Origin: an uncultured Parabacteroides sp.
GTDB taxonomy: Bacteria > Bacteroidota > Bacteroidia > Bacteroidales > Tannerellaceae
Length of the DNA stretch: 64,000 nt
Direction of reading: 5' to 3'
Assembly: GCF_902493135.1 (NCBI RefSeq)
Contig: NZ_CABUOD010000006.1
Coordinates: 1 to 64,000, forward strand
In this document: positions 18,181 through 25,522 of the stretch, piece by piece
How the letters are laid out: each line of letters starts with the position of its first letter
How positions within the stretch are numbered: the first letter of the stretch is position 1
Made by a program: the position numbers and the translations under genes
Notes under the pieces: generated by a model
Seen by the model: the letters and a program-made list of their open reading frames with translations, nothing else
Told to the model about the DNA's origin: nothing
The model's database searches: none

Positions 18181-18597
18181 TTATCTTTTAATTTTAATTG
18201 TTTCCACGAAGTGTATTTCCCTGATGCCCTGTTTTATGAGCGAGGGCACTTTTATCCATAGGATAGCGACTTCGTTCCTATTCTCCTTCACATCGTCCGT
18301 GAAAACAAAGTAACCGTCATCTGGCAGAGAATAGAAATAATAGGGATGTCCGTTATGTTGCCGTATTTTCACTTTTCCCTCCCCGGCACAGATACCTTTG
18401 AAGAAATCACAGGCTTCCCGGTATGAATCGACGCGCAACATCCGGATGCAGGGTTGTCTGGATGTGAAAGGCTGCCCGATGATCTTTCCTTTGGGAAACA
18501 GGCGGTTCCTTATGTCGGCTTCGAGGGAATGGTTCTGGCTGAACGCACAGAAACAACACATTCCCCAACAGATGCACCAAAGACTTACGAGTTTCAT
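18181..18597 (-). CDS. Secreted protein of unknown function
   Basis: A 138-aa protein with a Sec signal peptide (MKLVSLWCICWGMCCFCAFS). The mature part is basic with no domain I recognise (QPFTSRQPCIRMLRVDSYRE; NRNEVAILWIKVPSLIKQGI). It overlaps the muramidase stop by 4 bp and is the last gene of the seven-gene DUF2589 operon, so it is made together with the lytic enzyme; it could be a periplasmic partner or inhibitor, which is inference only. Confidence 0.6.
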   Translation of the reverse strand: MKLVSLWCICWGMCCFCAFSQNHSLEADIRNRLFPKGKIIGQPFTSRQPCIRMLRVDSYREACDFFKGICAGEGKVKIRQHNGHPYYFYSLPDDGYFVFTDDVKENRNEVAILWIKVPSLIKQGIREIHFVETIKIKR

Positions 18598-19397
18598 TCC
18601 GCGTGCTTTTTATATGCTTGCAACAATTTGGCATCATACTGGTTATCTTTATAAGAAGGGCCATTGTAATGCCGTGCAAATTCGCCCCAGTTTTTATCCC
18701 GGAGGTATTTGTCCCAACCGTTTGTGCGTAAAAACACGGTGAACAGGTTTAGCTGTGTGCCTTCGTTCAGTTGCATTTCAGTGCAGAAATCAAATACCGT
18801 GTTGCAGCCGCACACTGCGTAATTGAATCCCATGATTTGCCACATTCCCCAACTTGCCGAACACAGGGCGGCCGTTTCGTTGATATTCTTTGCACGGTTC
18901 AAACGGTCGTATTCCGCCATGCCTTGCTTATAGAACTTTTTCGTCCAATTGGGGTAAAGTATATCTTCGTTTCCTGCTACATAATCTTCGGGATTCAGCC
19001 CCCGTTCCTTCAATTGGTTCCAAAAGATATGTCCCTCGAAGAGTATCGTGGGATAACCGATTTGGATGAATCCGCCCCGTCCGCCGGTTTCCACTTCCTG
19101 CACGGCTTTGATTGCGGCTACTTCGACGTTCAGGTATTCGGCGGCTTGCACATAATCGGTTTCCTTTAAACGGAAGGGTACAAGTTGCCGCCGGGCTTCA
19201 TCCTGCAAGGTTTCCCAGGTTCGTTTTCCGACAATGCCATCGGCTGTCAAGCCTTGTACCTGCTGGAAATCGCAGACAGCCTTTTCCGTGTTTTCGTCAA
19301 ATACTCCTGTCAGGGGGCACGCAAAGCCCCATTGGTTCAATAAATTCTGCAAGGTGAGCACTTCGTCACCTGTTGCGCCTGCTCTTAGTGTTTTCAT
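18594..19397 (-). CDS. N-acetylmuramidase with peptidoglycan-binding domain
   Basis: A 267-aa endolysin-like enzyme. Residues 5-60 form a PG_binding_1 domain (LRAGATGDEVLTLQNLLNQW, FQQVQGLTADGIVGKRTW). Residues about 80-260 match the N-acetylmuramidase domain DUF3380 (AIKAVQEVETGGRGGFIQIG with the probable catalytic Glu, ILFEGHIFW, SASWGMWQIMGFNYA). It would cleave the glycan backbone of peptidoglycan. There is no signal peptide, as in phage endolysins and injected effectors, so release depends on lysis, a pore or a secretion device. It is embedded in the DUF2589 operon close to a MACPF gene. Confidence 0.9.
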   Translation of the reverse strand: MKTLRAGATGDEVLTLQNLLNQWGFACPLTGVFDENTEKAVCDFQQVQGLTADGIVGKRTWETLQDEARRQLVPFRLKETDYVQAAEYLNVEVAAIKAVQEVETGGRGGFIQIGYPTILFEGHIFWNQLKERGLNPEDYVAGNEDILYPNWTKKFYKQGMAEYDRLNRAKNINETAALCSASWGMWQIMGFNYAVCGCNTVFDFCTEMQLNEGTQLNLFTVFLRTNGWDKYLRDKNWGEFARHYNGPSYKDNQYDAKLLQAYKKHAE

Positions 19398-19408
19398 ATC
19401 TATCTGAT

Positions 19409-19852
19409 TTATATATGTATATCGTTTCCTGTTGTTTTATTCTCCTTGTGCTGTTTCCGAATAAAACTTATTTTGATTTTCCACACGTGAGACACATTCG
19501 CCTGCATTTTTATGGTAGCGAAAGTGCCGTTTTGTTCCGGACATTCCTGCAACAGCAATGTTCCGGATGTTCCCGGTAATTTGCAGGTATAGAAGACCTG
19601 TTCCATGCCGTTGTGGGCTTCGATTTCACTGTTCAGGATTTTCGCCAGCCTCATAAAGAAGAGGTAAGCATCCGTGAAATCAGCGATTTCCACTTTCCAT
19701 CTGTTTTTGCCACACCCCCTGCGTATGCGGTTGCCTGCATTACATGCCAGCCATATCGTCAGCCGTTTCTGGTAGAGATATAAAGAGCATTTTTCCCAGA
19801 AGACATAGACAGTCCGGAGTGCCCACCTCCATAGCATTAATAGTGTTACCAT
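19409..19852 (-). CDS. Unknown 147-aa protein of the DUF2589 operon
   Basis: I do not recognise this protein. It begins with a hydrophobic stretch (MVTLLMLWRWALRTVYVFW), which may be a membrane anchor, then a basic segment and an alpha/beta body (ADFTDAYLFFMRLAKILNSE). It lies 11 bp from both neighbours in the operon, between the zinc-ribbon gene and the muramidase gene. The start is the ATG nearest the upstream stop. Confidence 0.55.
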   Translation of the reverse strand: MVTLLMLWRWALRTVYVFWEKCSLYLYQKRLTIWLACNAGNRIRRGCGKNRWKVEIADFTDAYLFFMRLAKILNSEIEAHNGMEQVFYTCKLPGTSGTLLLQECPEQNGTFATIKMQANVSHVWKIKISFIRKQHKENKTTGNDIHI

Positions 19853-19863
19853 CGTTTTTTAGT

Positions 19864-20094
19864 TTATCGGTTGAACCGGCTTGTACTGTTTACCCGCATG
19901 TGAGCCCGGTCTAACTGTTGCAAGGCTTCGAGGGCTTTTTGCGACTGTGCCCGGTCGATTTCCAGATGCAGTCCGCAGGAGGGACAATCCAAACCACGGC
20001 AGGAAAGCAGTTCCGCAACAGTGGTGGGGATGAATTTGCCACATACGGGGCACATCAGTCCCGGTTCTTTTACCGTTTGATTTCGCTGGTTCAT
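19864..20094 (-). CDS. Small zinc-ribbon protein
   Basis: A 76-aa protein with two CxxC knuckles (LMCPVCGKF and LDCPSCGLH), a classic zinc ribbon, followed by a short helix and a basic tail. Its ATG overlaps the stop of the upstream DUF2589 gene (4 bp), implying translational coupling. Function unknown. Confidence 0.7.
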   Translation of the reverse strand: MNQRNQTVKEPGLMCPVCGKFIPTTVAELLSCRGLDCPSCGLHLEIDRAQSQKALEALQQLDRAHMRVNSTSRFNR

Positions 20095-20699
20095 GGTTGC
20101 CGGTTGTTGTTATCGTTATTTTCTTCTTCTTCAACAGTCATATTGTTGGCCGTGAGGTGGAGCAGGTTTGCCAATCCACCCGGTAAGTCGGCCTGTTGCA
20201 TTCTGACTTTTACTTTCATGTTGGCCGTCAACCCTTGTTGAAGGGTTGTCTTGGCAGTACCTTCACCGATAGAAGGAGCGATAGAGACACGCAGCTTCAT
20301 CTTTTTATCATCCGTGCCGTCTTGTTGCACCTCACCGGTTTTCAACGAGAACGTCTTTTCCGCTTCGTCTTTTACAGCGTCGATTATCTGTATTTCGAAG
20401 TCGAAATCGGCTTCCTTCACTTGCAGCAGGGGAAGCGGGACAAGCGAAAGCAGTGGGATGCAGACTTTCTGCCGTGTCTGTCCTTGATGGCTGCTTTGCA
20501 TGAAGTTAAAGGTCAACATCCGCAGTTTGCCCACTTCTCCCGTTTCCTTGCTGTAGGATTCAAAACCTATTTCAAAGAGGTAGTCCAGATATTGCCGGGA
20601 AGAAGCGGAGTCGGCCTCAACAGTTGCGATTAATGGTCCTGAAATCAAATCTTTCAGCTCCATCACCTGACTACTTATTTTTTTCGTGTTATCTCCCAT
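20091..20699 (-). CDS. DUF2589 family protein, second copy
   Basis: A 202-aa protein of the DUF2589 family: an N-terminal helix (MELKDLISGPLIATVEADSA), a beta segment (LRMLTFNFMQSSHQGQTRQK) and the family core VCIPLLSLVPLPLLQVKEAD. It parallels the gene at 21504 in order of motifs. The C-terminal half is beta-rich with acidic and Asn-rich ends. DUF2589 has no established function; two paralogues separated by one unknown gene suggest a hetero-oligomer. It is cytoplasmic by sequence, with no signal or membrane segment. Confidence 0.8.
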   Translation of the reverse strand: MGDNTKKISSQVMELKDLISGPLIATVEADSASSRQYLDYLFEIGFESYSKETGEVGKLRMLTFNFMQSSHQGQTRQKVCIPLLSLVPLPLLQVKEADFDFEIQIIDAVKDEAEKTFSLKTGEVQQDGTDDKKMKLRVSIAPSIGEGTAKTTLQQGLTANMKVKVRMQQADLPGGLANLLHLTANNMTVEEEENNDNNNRQP

Positions 20700-20704
20700 T
20701 GCTT

Positions 20705-21499
20705 TTAATCATTATCTTCCCCGACATCCGTCAGATTCAACGGCATATTCCGGGGTATCACTTTGAAACGGAAGCTCTGTATGCACTCTTCGGGAAGTTT
20801 GGCCAGTTCGTCTGCCGCTACCGTCACATCGACGGAGGGGAAAATACGTTTCCGTTTGAAATTCACTTCTTTTATCAACTGGGGAATAATATCCCCCATA
20901 CTCTTTTCCAAATCCGTATAGGTTTGTTTCCGTAATTTCTGCCCCTCGGCCCCTTCAAATAAGTTTATCAATTCGGGATGATAAAGGAGCTCTTCATTTC
21001 CGGTCTGCATCACGCAACTGCGAAGGACTTTCGAGTTGATACCCCCGTCATCCTTCAATAGATTGGTAAACTGACCGATTACCGAGTCCTGCAATTTCTG
21101 GTCGAGGAAAGAAGAGAACTTCCGGTTGATTTCCGTTTGGGCAGATAGCTGTTCAATCAGTTTTATCCTTTCCTTATCGGCAGCCAGAGGTGACGACAGA
21201 ATAGAGTTGATTATACTTTCCAGCATGACTTTTGCCAATTGCGCGGTGAGTTTCCGCACAGTCTTCCGCAACAAAGGATAATTGATTTCAAATTGTATCG
21301 ATTGTGCGGCTACGGCTTTGATGCCGTATCGTATTTCTAATTCCATTTCGCCGATAGCAATGGCAGGCAGAGGAAATAATTCTGTATGCCCGTCTTTGCG
21401 ATAAGACTCGCATAAGGACATGGAATAGATGTTTGCCTCGTGTTGCGCCACCAGCACATCACGAAGCACGGAGCTGATGATAGATTGTAGTTGTGCCAT
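20705..21499 (-). CDS. Unknown 264-aa protein between two DUF2589 genes
   Basis: I do not recognise this protein. It is mostly helical (IISSVLRDVLVAQHEANIYS; VRKLTAQLAKVMLESIINSI; ERIKLIEQLSAQTEINRKFS) and has no signal peptide. It lies 5 bp from the downstream and 4 bp from the upstream DUF2589 gene, so the three proteins are very probably made in fixed ratio and may form one complex. Confidence 0.65.
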   Translation of the reverse strand: MAQLQSIISSVLRDVLVAQHEANIYSMSLCESYRKDGHTELFPLPAIAIGEMELEIRYGIKAVAAQSIQFEINYPLLRKTVRKLTAQLAKVMLESIINSILSSPLAADKERIKLIEQLSAQTEINRKFSSFLDQKLQDSVIGQFTNLLKDDGGINSKVLRSCVMQTGNEELLYHPELINLFEGAEGQKLRKQTYTDLEKSMGDIIPQLIKEVNFKRKRIFPSVDVTVAADELAKLPEECIQSFRFKVIPRNMPLNLTDVGEDND

Positions 21500-21503
21500 G
21501 GTG

Positions 21504-22100
21504 CTATTGATTTACGGGAATAACCTCCAAGCCTTTATCAAGTATTTCGAGCATCTTGGCAAGTCCGGCAGGCATATCGTCCTGGGCTGCTTTGATAGCA
21601 ACATCCATGGTGTACTCGACACTGTAACGGGATTCCTGTGTCGATTTTGAGTCCTTTTTGCTGGAGTAACTTGCCTGAAACTGGGTATCGAGGCTGAAAA
21701 CTCCCAATTTTAGTTTGCCCTTTGCGGTCAGGTTCCCTTCATCTTCGGTCGTTGTCTTTTCACTTACTTCGGTTGCTTTCGAGGCGGTGATGTTTGCCTT
21801 GAAATTAATATCGACCGTCTTGACGGCCAGATAAGGAACCGGTACGATAGTAAGCAAAGGAATACTGACTTGCGAGGTCTGTCCCTGATGCTTAAATATA
21901 AAGGAAACGTTTACCACTTCCTTTTCGCCGGTTTGGGGATCTGTCTGCAAACCGACTTCCTCGATGAATTTCCATGAGGTTTGCGCGGCCATTGCCTGTG
22001 CCTCGATACATGCTTTGAGCGGGGCACCGATTATACTTCCGAACGGCAGGGATCGACGCGAATCAGCCGTCTGTTGTGATAAAGAATTGTCTGTCATCAT
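21504..22100 (-). CDS. DUF2589 family protein, first copy
   Basis: A 198-aa DUF2589 protein and the first gene of the seven-gene operon. The family pattern is clear: LPFGSIIGAPLKACIEAQAM, VNVSFIFKHQGQTSQVSIPL, LTIVPVPYLAVKTVDINFK. It has no signal peptide. The second codon is also ATG. It is preceded by a strong AGGAGG ribosome-binding site and by operator-like motifs shared with the fimbrial operon. Function of the family is not established. Confidence 0.82.
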   Translation of the reverse strand: MMTDNSLSQQTADSRRSLPFGSIIGAPLKACIEAQAMAAQTSWKFIEEVGLQTDPQTGEKEVVNVSFIFKHQGQTSQVSIPLLTIVPVPYLAVKTVDINFKANITASKATEVSEKTTTEDEGNLTAKGKLKLGVFSLDTQFQASYSSKKDSKSTQESRYSVEYTMDVAIKAAQDDMPAGLAKMLEILDKGLEVIPVNQ

Positions 22101-22106
22101 AAATAC

Positions 22107-22113
22107 CTCCTTC
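22107..22113 (-). promoter_or_regulatory. Canonical Shine-Dalgarno site of the DUF2589 operon
   Basis: The minus strand reads AAGGAGG 6 bp before ATG. Bacteroidales genes mostly lack a strong Shine-Dalgarno sequence, so this one suggests high translation or recent acquisition. Confidence 0.7.
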
Positions 22114-22176
22114 TGTTAATAGGTTTGTCTTGCGCTAAAAGTAAGGCAGAAAATCAAGATGGACTTTCTTTTTTTA

Positions 22177-22203
22177 CCTAATGACAGAATCTATTTCCCA
22201 ATG
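22177..22203 (-). promoter_or_regulatory. Operator pair upstream of the DUF2589 operon
   Basis: TTACCTAATGACA (core 22177) and TTTCCCAATGG (core 22197) lie 20 bp apart, in the same orientation relative to transcription as the fimbrial array. They start about 75 bp upstream of the ATG. Confidence 0.55.
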
Positions 22204-22255
22204 GTTTTTACCTCGGTTTTTAGCTTTTGGAAATACACTCGGTGGCTAATGAAGT

Positions 22256-22287
22256 CACTGGGAAAGAGAAAGAGTGACTTGGGTAAG
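22256..22287 (+). promoter_or_regulatory. Operator pair upstream of the MACPF gene
   Basis: CACTGGGAAA and GACTTGGGTAA, inverted copies of the same motif, have their TGGG-type cores 21 bp apart (22259 and 22280). They end just before the -33 position of the MACPF promoter, where an activator would touch RNA polymerase. Confidence 0.55.
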
Positions 22288-22292
22288 ATAAG

Positions 22293-22323
22293 TTGGGGCG
22301 GGTTTGTTCAGGCCGTATATTTG
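22293..22323 (+). promoter_or_regulatory. Promoter of the MACPF gene
   Basis: TTG (22293-22295), a 20-bp spacer and TATATTTG (22316-22323) match the Bacteroidetes promoter; the predicted leader to the ATG at 22382 is about 50 nt. Confidence 0.6.
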
Positions 22324-22381
22324 CCACCGTGAGCTTGCAAAAAGAAATAACACATTGTTCAACTTTTAAAAAATTAAAGTT

Positions 22382-23872
22382 ATGGATGAAGTAAAAAAAT
22401 TCGAGGTAAAGTACGAGTATGATTACACGGAAAACATCGACCCTGCAAAAATTAGCGAGGTTGTTAAAAATGGATTTGGGTTTGGAACAAATATCACAAA
22501 CTCAATAGGAAACAAACAGACTGCAATTTTGAACTATGAAAAATTGCAAGCTGACAATCTTCTTGAAAAAGACACCTATTCTGATCGTCGTTCATTAAAA
22601 ATTGAAGGCGAAAGCCATACCCAAGTTACAAGTGATGTAAACAAAGCGTTTGGGCTCGACATTAACACGCTTGGCTTTAAAAACACTTTGAAAGCAGTCA
22701 CAAATAACGGTATGAAAAATACTGATGATTATGAATATGGCATTCGCATATTCCTCGGGAAAGCGTTGGGAGTTAATCTCAAACCTGTTACTGACCTTAC
22801 CCCTTATATACAAGATAAGGCATTGCATGACATTGCAGGTATTGCTGTCAATGGGAAAGTTGAATATCCAACTGATGACAGAAAGAAGTTGAAAAAGCTC
22901 TTTGATATTTATGGTACTCATATTATAACCAAAGCAATCTTTGGATGTAGATACCAATACTACTATATGCGTGAGTCTATCAACCAAGAAACTGAAATAG
23001 CTACACAAGTTGATTGTAATCTGAGTGGAAAATTCTCATCAGAAAATGGTTTGGGCGACTTAGGAGTAGCATTAGGACAAGGTTACGATGAAAGTTACAC
23101 ATCTTGTAGAAAGGACTCAAACAAAAAGGAATATGTTCAAAGTATTGGTGGAGGGAACCTGAGTACTTTCGCAGAATGGGAAGCAGGAATGGACTTTCTG
23201 AATCCTACCACCATTGCTCTTATCGGGTATATTATGCCTGGCACGAGTAACGATCCCGGGCTTATTCCTATCTGGCAGATTGTCAGCGATTCTGAAAGAG
23301 TTCAAAAGTTGCAAGAAGCGTATGATGAATATCTGAAAGAGAATATCACTCCGGTTCGAAAAAGCAAAAAGGTTATTATTGATGTATTCGGCAGACATTT
23401 TAATAATAAAGGAGATGCTAAAGATACTATTAAAGAGACTGATTTCAGAGGTGTTCTGCGTACATACTATAAACTTGACGAAGAAATCATGCGCCATGTG
23501 AAAGGTTCGAAAAAAGGCGTCTTCTATTTCTATTACGCCTTTGCATATTCCAGCGCAGGTGGTTTGAGTGAAATCAAATTTGACAATAGAAAGAACGGCT
23601 ATTCTTCTCCTTGGATAACACGTGGGAATCATGCTAATGAAGGTGTTACCGGTTGTTTGGATGACAATGTGATATGGATTTGTCCGGTTGAACAAAACGG
23701 ACAAATAGATGAAAATAATCTGATTTCTGGATTCGGTGTCGATGTGGAAGGCAACAGACGTACCTCAAAAGATGCTTCCAATTGTACAAATTGGGCTACC
23801 GGTGGTTGTGACTGGTACAAAGGGCTTGTCCACGATAATGTACATTGTATTTATACGAAGGACAAAATCTAA
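22382..23872 (+). CDS. MACPF-domain pore-forming protein
   Basis: A 496-aa protein with the membrane attack complex/perforin signature at residues 177-188 (YGTHIITKAIFG). Flanking segments (FGLDINTLGFKNTLKAVTNN before it; LSGKFSSENGLGDLGVALGQ after it) fit the clusters of transmembrane-hairpin helices. The C-terminal 170 residues (from about VIIDVFGRHFNN) form a separate Gly/Asn/Cys-containing domain, possibly for target binding. MACPF proteins oligomerise into large pores; Bacteroidales members include secreted antimicrobial toxins, but those usually have a lipoprotein signal and this one begins MDEVKKFEVKYEY with none. It is the only plus-strand gene of the island and diverges from the DUF2589 operon, sharing its operator motif. 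Confidence 0.88.
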   Translation: MDEVKKFEVKYEYDYTENIDPAKISEVVKNGFGFGTNITNSIGNKQTAILNYEKLQADNLLEKDTYSDRRSLKIEGESHTQVTSDVNKAFGLDINTLGFKNTLKAVTNNGMKNTDDYEYGIRIFLGKALGVNLKPVTDLTPYIQDKALHDIAGIAVNGKVEYPTDDRKKLKKLFDIYGTHIITKAIFGCRYQYYYMRESINQETEIATQVDCNLSGKFSSENGLGDLGVALGQGYDESYTSCRKDSNKKEYVQSIGGGNLSTFAEWEAGMDFLNPTTIALIGYIMPGTSNDPGLIPIWQIVSDSERVQKLQEAYDEYLKENITPVRKSKKVIIDVFGRHFNNKGDAKDTIKETDFRGVLRTYYKLDEEIMRHVKGSKKGVFYFYYAFAYSSAGGLSEIKFDNRKNGYSSPWITRGNHANEGVTGCLDDNVIWICPVEQNGQIDENNLISGFGVDVEGNRRTSKDASNCTNWATGGCDWYKGLVHDNVHCIYTKDKI

Positions 23873-23890
23873 GGAATAATCCATTTCGGG

Positions 23891-23926
23891 AGAGTACTCA
23901 GCACAAAAGTTGGGTACTCTTTTTTA
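23891..23926 (+). terminator. Terminator of the MACPF gene
   Basis: AGAGTACTCAGC pairs with GTTGGGTACTCT (two G-U pairs) and is followed by TTTTTT, 18 bp after the stop. Confidence 0.9.
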
Positions 23927-23949
23927 TGTCTATCCGGGAATATAGCCAT

Positions 23950-24456
23950 TTACTCTTTTACATAATGCAACATGATTATACCTGATTCCGTATCCATTCC
24001 CCAACGTCTTACTTTCCATCTGGAACATGCGGTCTGCGTAGAGAAAAAACTTTTTCCCTTGCCTTCTAATACTGGATGAATGTAAATATCCATTTTATCT
24101 ACCAGATTCTTTTCCAATAAGCCGGTTATTAATTTAGTGTTATTACGGGCAACGGCTATATATCCAGTCGTTCCTTTCTGTAATTTGCTCAGTGGATATA
24201 ATACTTTCCCCGGTAAACCTCTGGAGTAAACCCGGCATCGAAGAGAAGGAGTGTCTTTTTCAATCACATATATTTTGGTCGTGGATGAGTTGTTGCAATA
24301 ATTTGCCAACAGTGGAATGTCTTCTTTTTCCGCTAAAATTGCTTTTGCATTCTGGTAAAAAAGGTTCAAATGGCTTTCAATAAAACTGCAATCTGAGTTT
24401 GCCGGTACGTCAAATCCATCTATGGATAAGACGGCAAACAAGTGAATTGTTTTCAT
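23950..24456 (-). CDS. RibD C-terminal / dihydrofolate reductase-like protein
   Basis: A 168-aa protein from ATG 24456. MKTIHLFAVLSIDGF is the typical first strand of the RibD_C/DHFR-like fold, and GLLEKNLVDKMDIYIHPVLE plus the GKGKSFF turn is the conserved C-terminal part. The central NADPH-loop region is short compared with active reductases. Relatives are often called dihydrofolate reductase family proteins and occur near resistance genes on Bacteroidales mobile elements; activity is uncertain. The frame stays open upstream through the structured leader to 24762. Confidence 0.7.
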   Translation of the reverse strand: MKTIHLFAVLSIDGFDVPANSDCSFIESHLNLFYQNAKAILAEKEDIPLLANYCNNSSTTKIYVIEKDTPSLRCRVYSRGLPGKVLYPLSKLQKGTTGYIAVARNNTKLITGLLEKNLVDKMDIYIHPVLEGKGKSFFSTQTACSRWKVRRWGMDTESGIIMLHYVKE

Positions 24457-24509
24457 ATTTCTATTTTTATATTTTAATGGATTTGCCAAATTAAGATTAG
24501 TGCAGAACG

Positions 24510-24725
24510 AAAAAAAGGCGTGAACCCACGTTGCTCCACTACGGGGTACTGGCATACCCAAGAATAGAAGCACGCAAATCCACGCCATACCAAAGTATAG
24601 CATAGACATTGCGCAATAGCCTCTATTCTTTTGAAAAGTGCCAGTTTCCGTAGTGAGACGTCCTGCGAACGTTATGTTATATAGTTGCAGATATCCATTG
24701 ATATACTGCATCATCAACTTGTTTT
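24510..24725 (-). ncRNA. Structured leader RNA with attenuator-like terminator
   Basis: Read on the minus strand, three nested helices form a long arm: plus positions 24639-24653 with 24539-24554, and 24619-24630 with 24560-24571. Alternatively, 24572-24586 pairs with 24517-24531 over 15 bp including several G-U pairs, followed by a run of seven U (24510-24516): a Rho-independent terminator. The two pairings cross, so they are either exclusive or a pseudoknot, as in attenuators. A leader ORF starts at ATG 24714 and is in frame with the RibD-like gene. The G-U pairs exist only on the minus strand, which fixes the orientation. Confidence 0.65.
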
Positions 24726-24731
24726 CAGTCG

Positions 24732-24739
24732 CAAATATA
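24732..24739 (-). promoter_or_regulatory. Candidate -7 element of the leader RNA
   Basis: The minus strand reads TATATTTG, giving a start near 24725, directly before the leader ORF. No clear -33 box is seen. Confidence 0.45.
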
Positions 24740-24836
24740 CAGATTAACACTGACATGACCATATTCGTCTATTATTTATTTCTCAAACCGGAACATATAA
24801 GTTGCTGAAAGAGAAAAGTATATTGAGAGTACAAAT

Positions 24837-25043
24837 TTAAAACGAATATCGGGTACAGAGCGGTTTGATGTGAATTTCTATTCTTTTATCGTCTAAAATG
24901 CGGCGGACCGCCTGATAAATGGGGAGTTGTTCTACTCCGGCTATTTTCAGTGCTTCAACAATCATGGTGTTTTCTACCAGTTGGAGGTATTCGGTTTCTT
25001 TGATTGTTATGTATTTATATGATTCCGATTTTATTTTTGCCAT
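24837..25043 (-). CDS. Small unknown protein
   Basis: A 68-aa protein I do not recognise (SYKYITIKETEYLQLVENTM; helical middle, KIAGVEQLPIYQAVRRIL). A preceding hairpin separates it from the RNase H gene. Coding is supported by its position and amino-acid make-up only. Confidence 0.5.
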   Translation of the reverse strand: MAKIKSESYKYITIKETEYLQLVENTMIVEALKIAGVEQLPIYQAVRRILDDKRIEIHIKPLCTRYSF

Positions 25044-25063
25044 ATTCTTTTTTGAATTAAAAT

Positions 25064-25093
25064 GCTTCTCCGGGCTTCACAGCAGGGAGAAGC
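25064..25093 (-). terminator. Hairpin after the RNase H gene
   Basis: GCTTCTCC pairs with GGAGAAGC, with a weak ATTTT tract on the minus strand. Confidence 0.5.
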
Positions 25094-25126
25094 GGGGTTC
25101 AAATTAACAATCTAAAATCAATCAAT

Positions 25127-25522
25127 TTATTTTTCGTTGAAGTCGGCAGGGATTTCACCCCATAGCCGATTGTCCCAGTGTTTAACCTCGATGTCTTTTA
25201 TCCCGGCAGCAAAGGTTTTGAGAAATATCTCTGCCTTTTTCAGAGCGGTAAGCCTTTTTCCGGATGCTGTTTTCCGGGCATTAAACCATGCGATAGCGGT
25301 CATGCTATCGGTGTAGATGATCCGAGGTTGATAGTTGTTAGTAATGATGTACTTCACGGCTTCGACTACACCCAGAAATTCTCCTATATTGATGGTTTGA
25401 TTGCCCAGATGTACACAGAACAGTTCTTTGCCCGTGGCTATATCTACGGCCCTGTAACGGGTGAGCCCATTCTTTATTGAATGGGCCCCATCCGTTGCAA
25501 TGCCTATTTGTGGGCGGTTCAT
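25127..25522 (-). CDS. Ribonuclease H-like protein
   Basis: A 131-aa RNase HI-fold protein. Acidic active-site positions are visible in order: Asp in GIATDGAHS, Glu in NIGEFLGVVEAVKYI, Asp in IIYTDSMTAIAWF and Asp in the C-terminal HWDNRLWGEIPADF. It would degrade RNA in RNA-DNA hybrids, for instance during replication of the element. It overlaps the upstream 172-aa gene by 4 bp. Small element-encoded RNase H genes are common in Bacteroidales mobile DNA. Confidence 0.82.
   Translation of the reverse strand: MNRPQIGIATDGAHSIKNGLTRYRAVDIATGKELFCVHLGNQTINIGEFLGVVEAVKYIITNNYQPRIIYTDSMTAIAWFNARKTASGKRLTALKKAEIFLKTFAAGIKDIEVKHWDNRLWGEIPADFNEK

Noticed and set aside
24480..24762. Group II intron or retron RNA
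   Set aside because: No reverse transcriptase gene is nearby and the pairing pattern lacks domain V; an attenuator leader explains it better.
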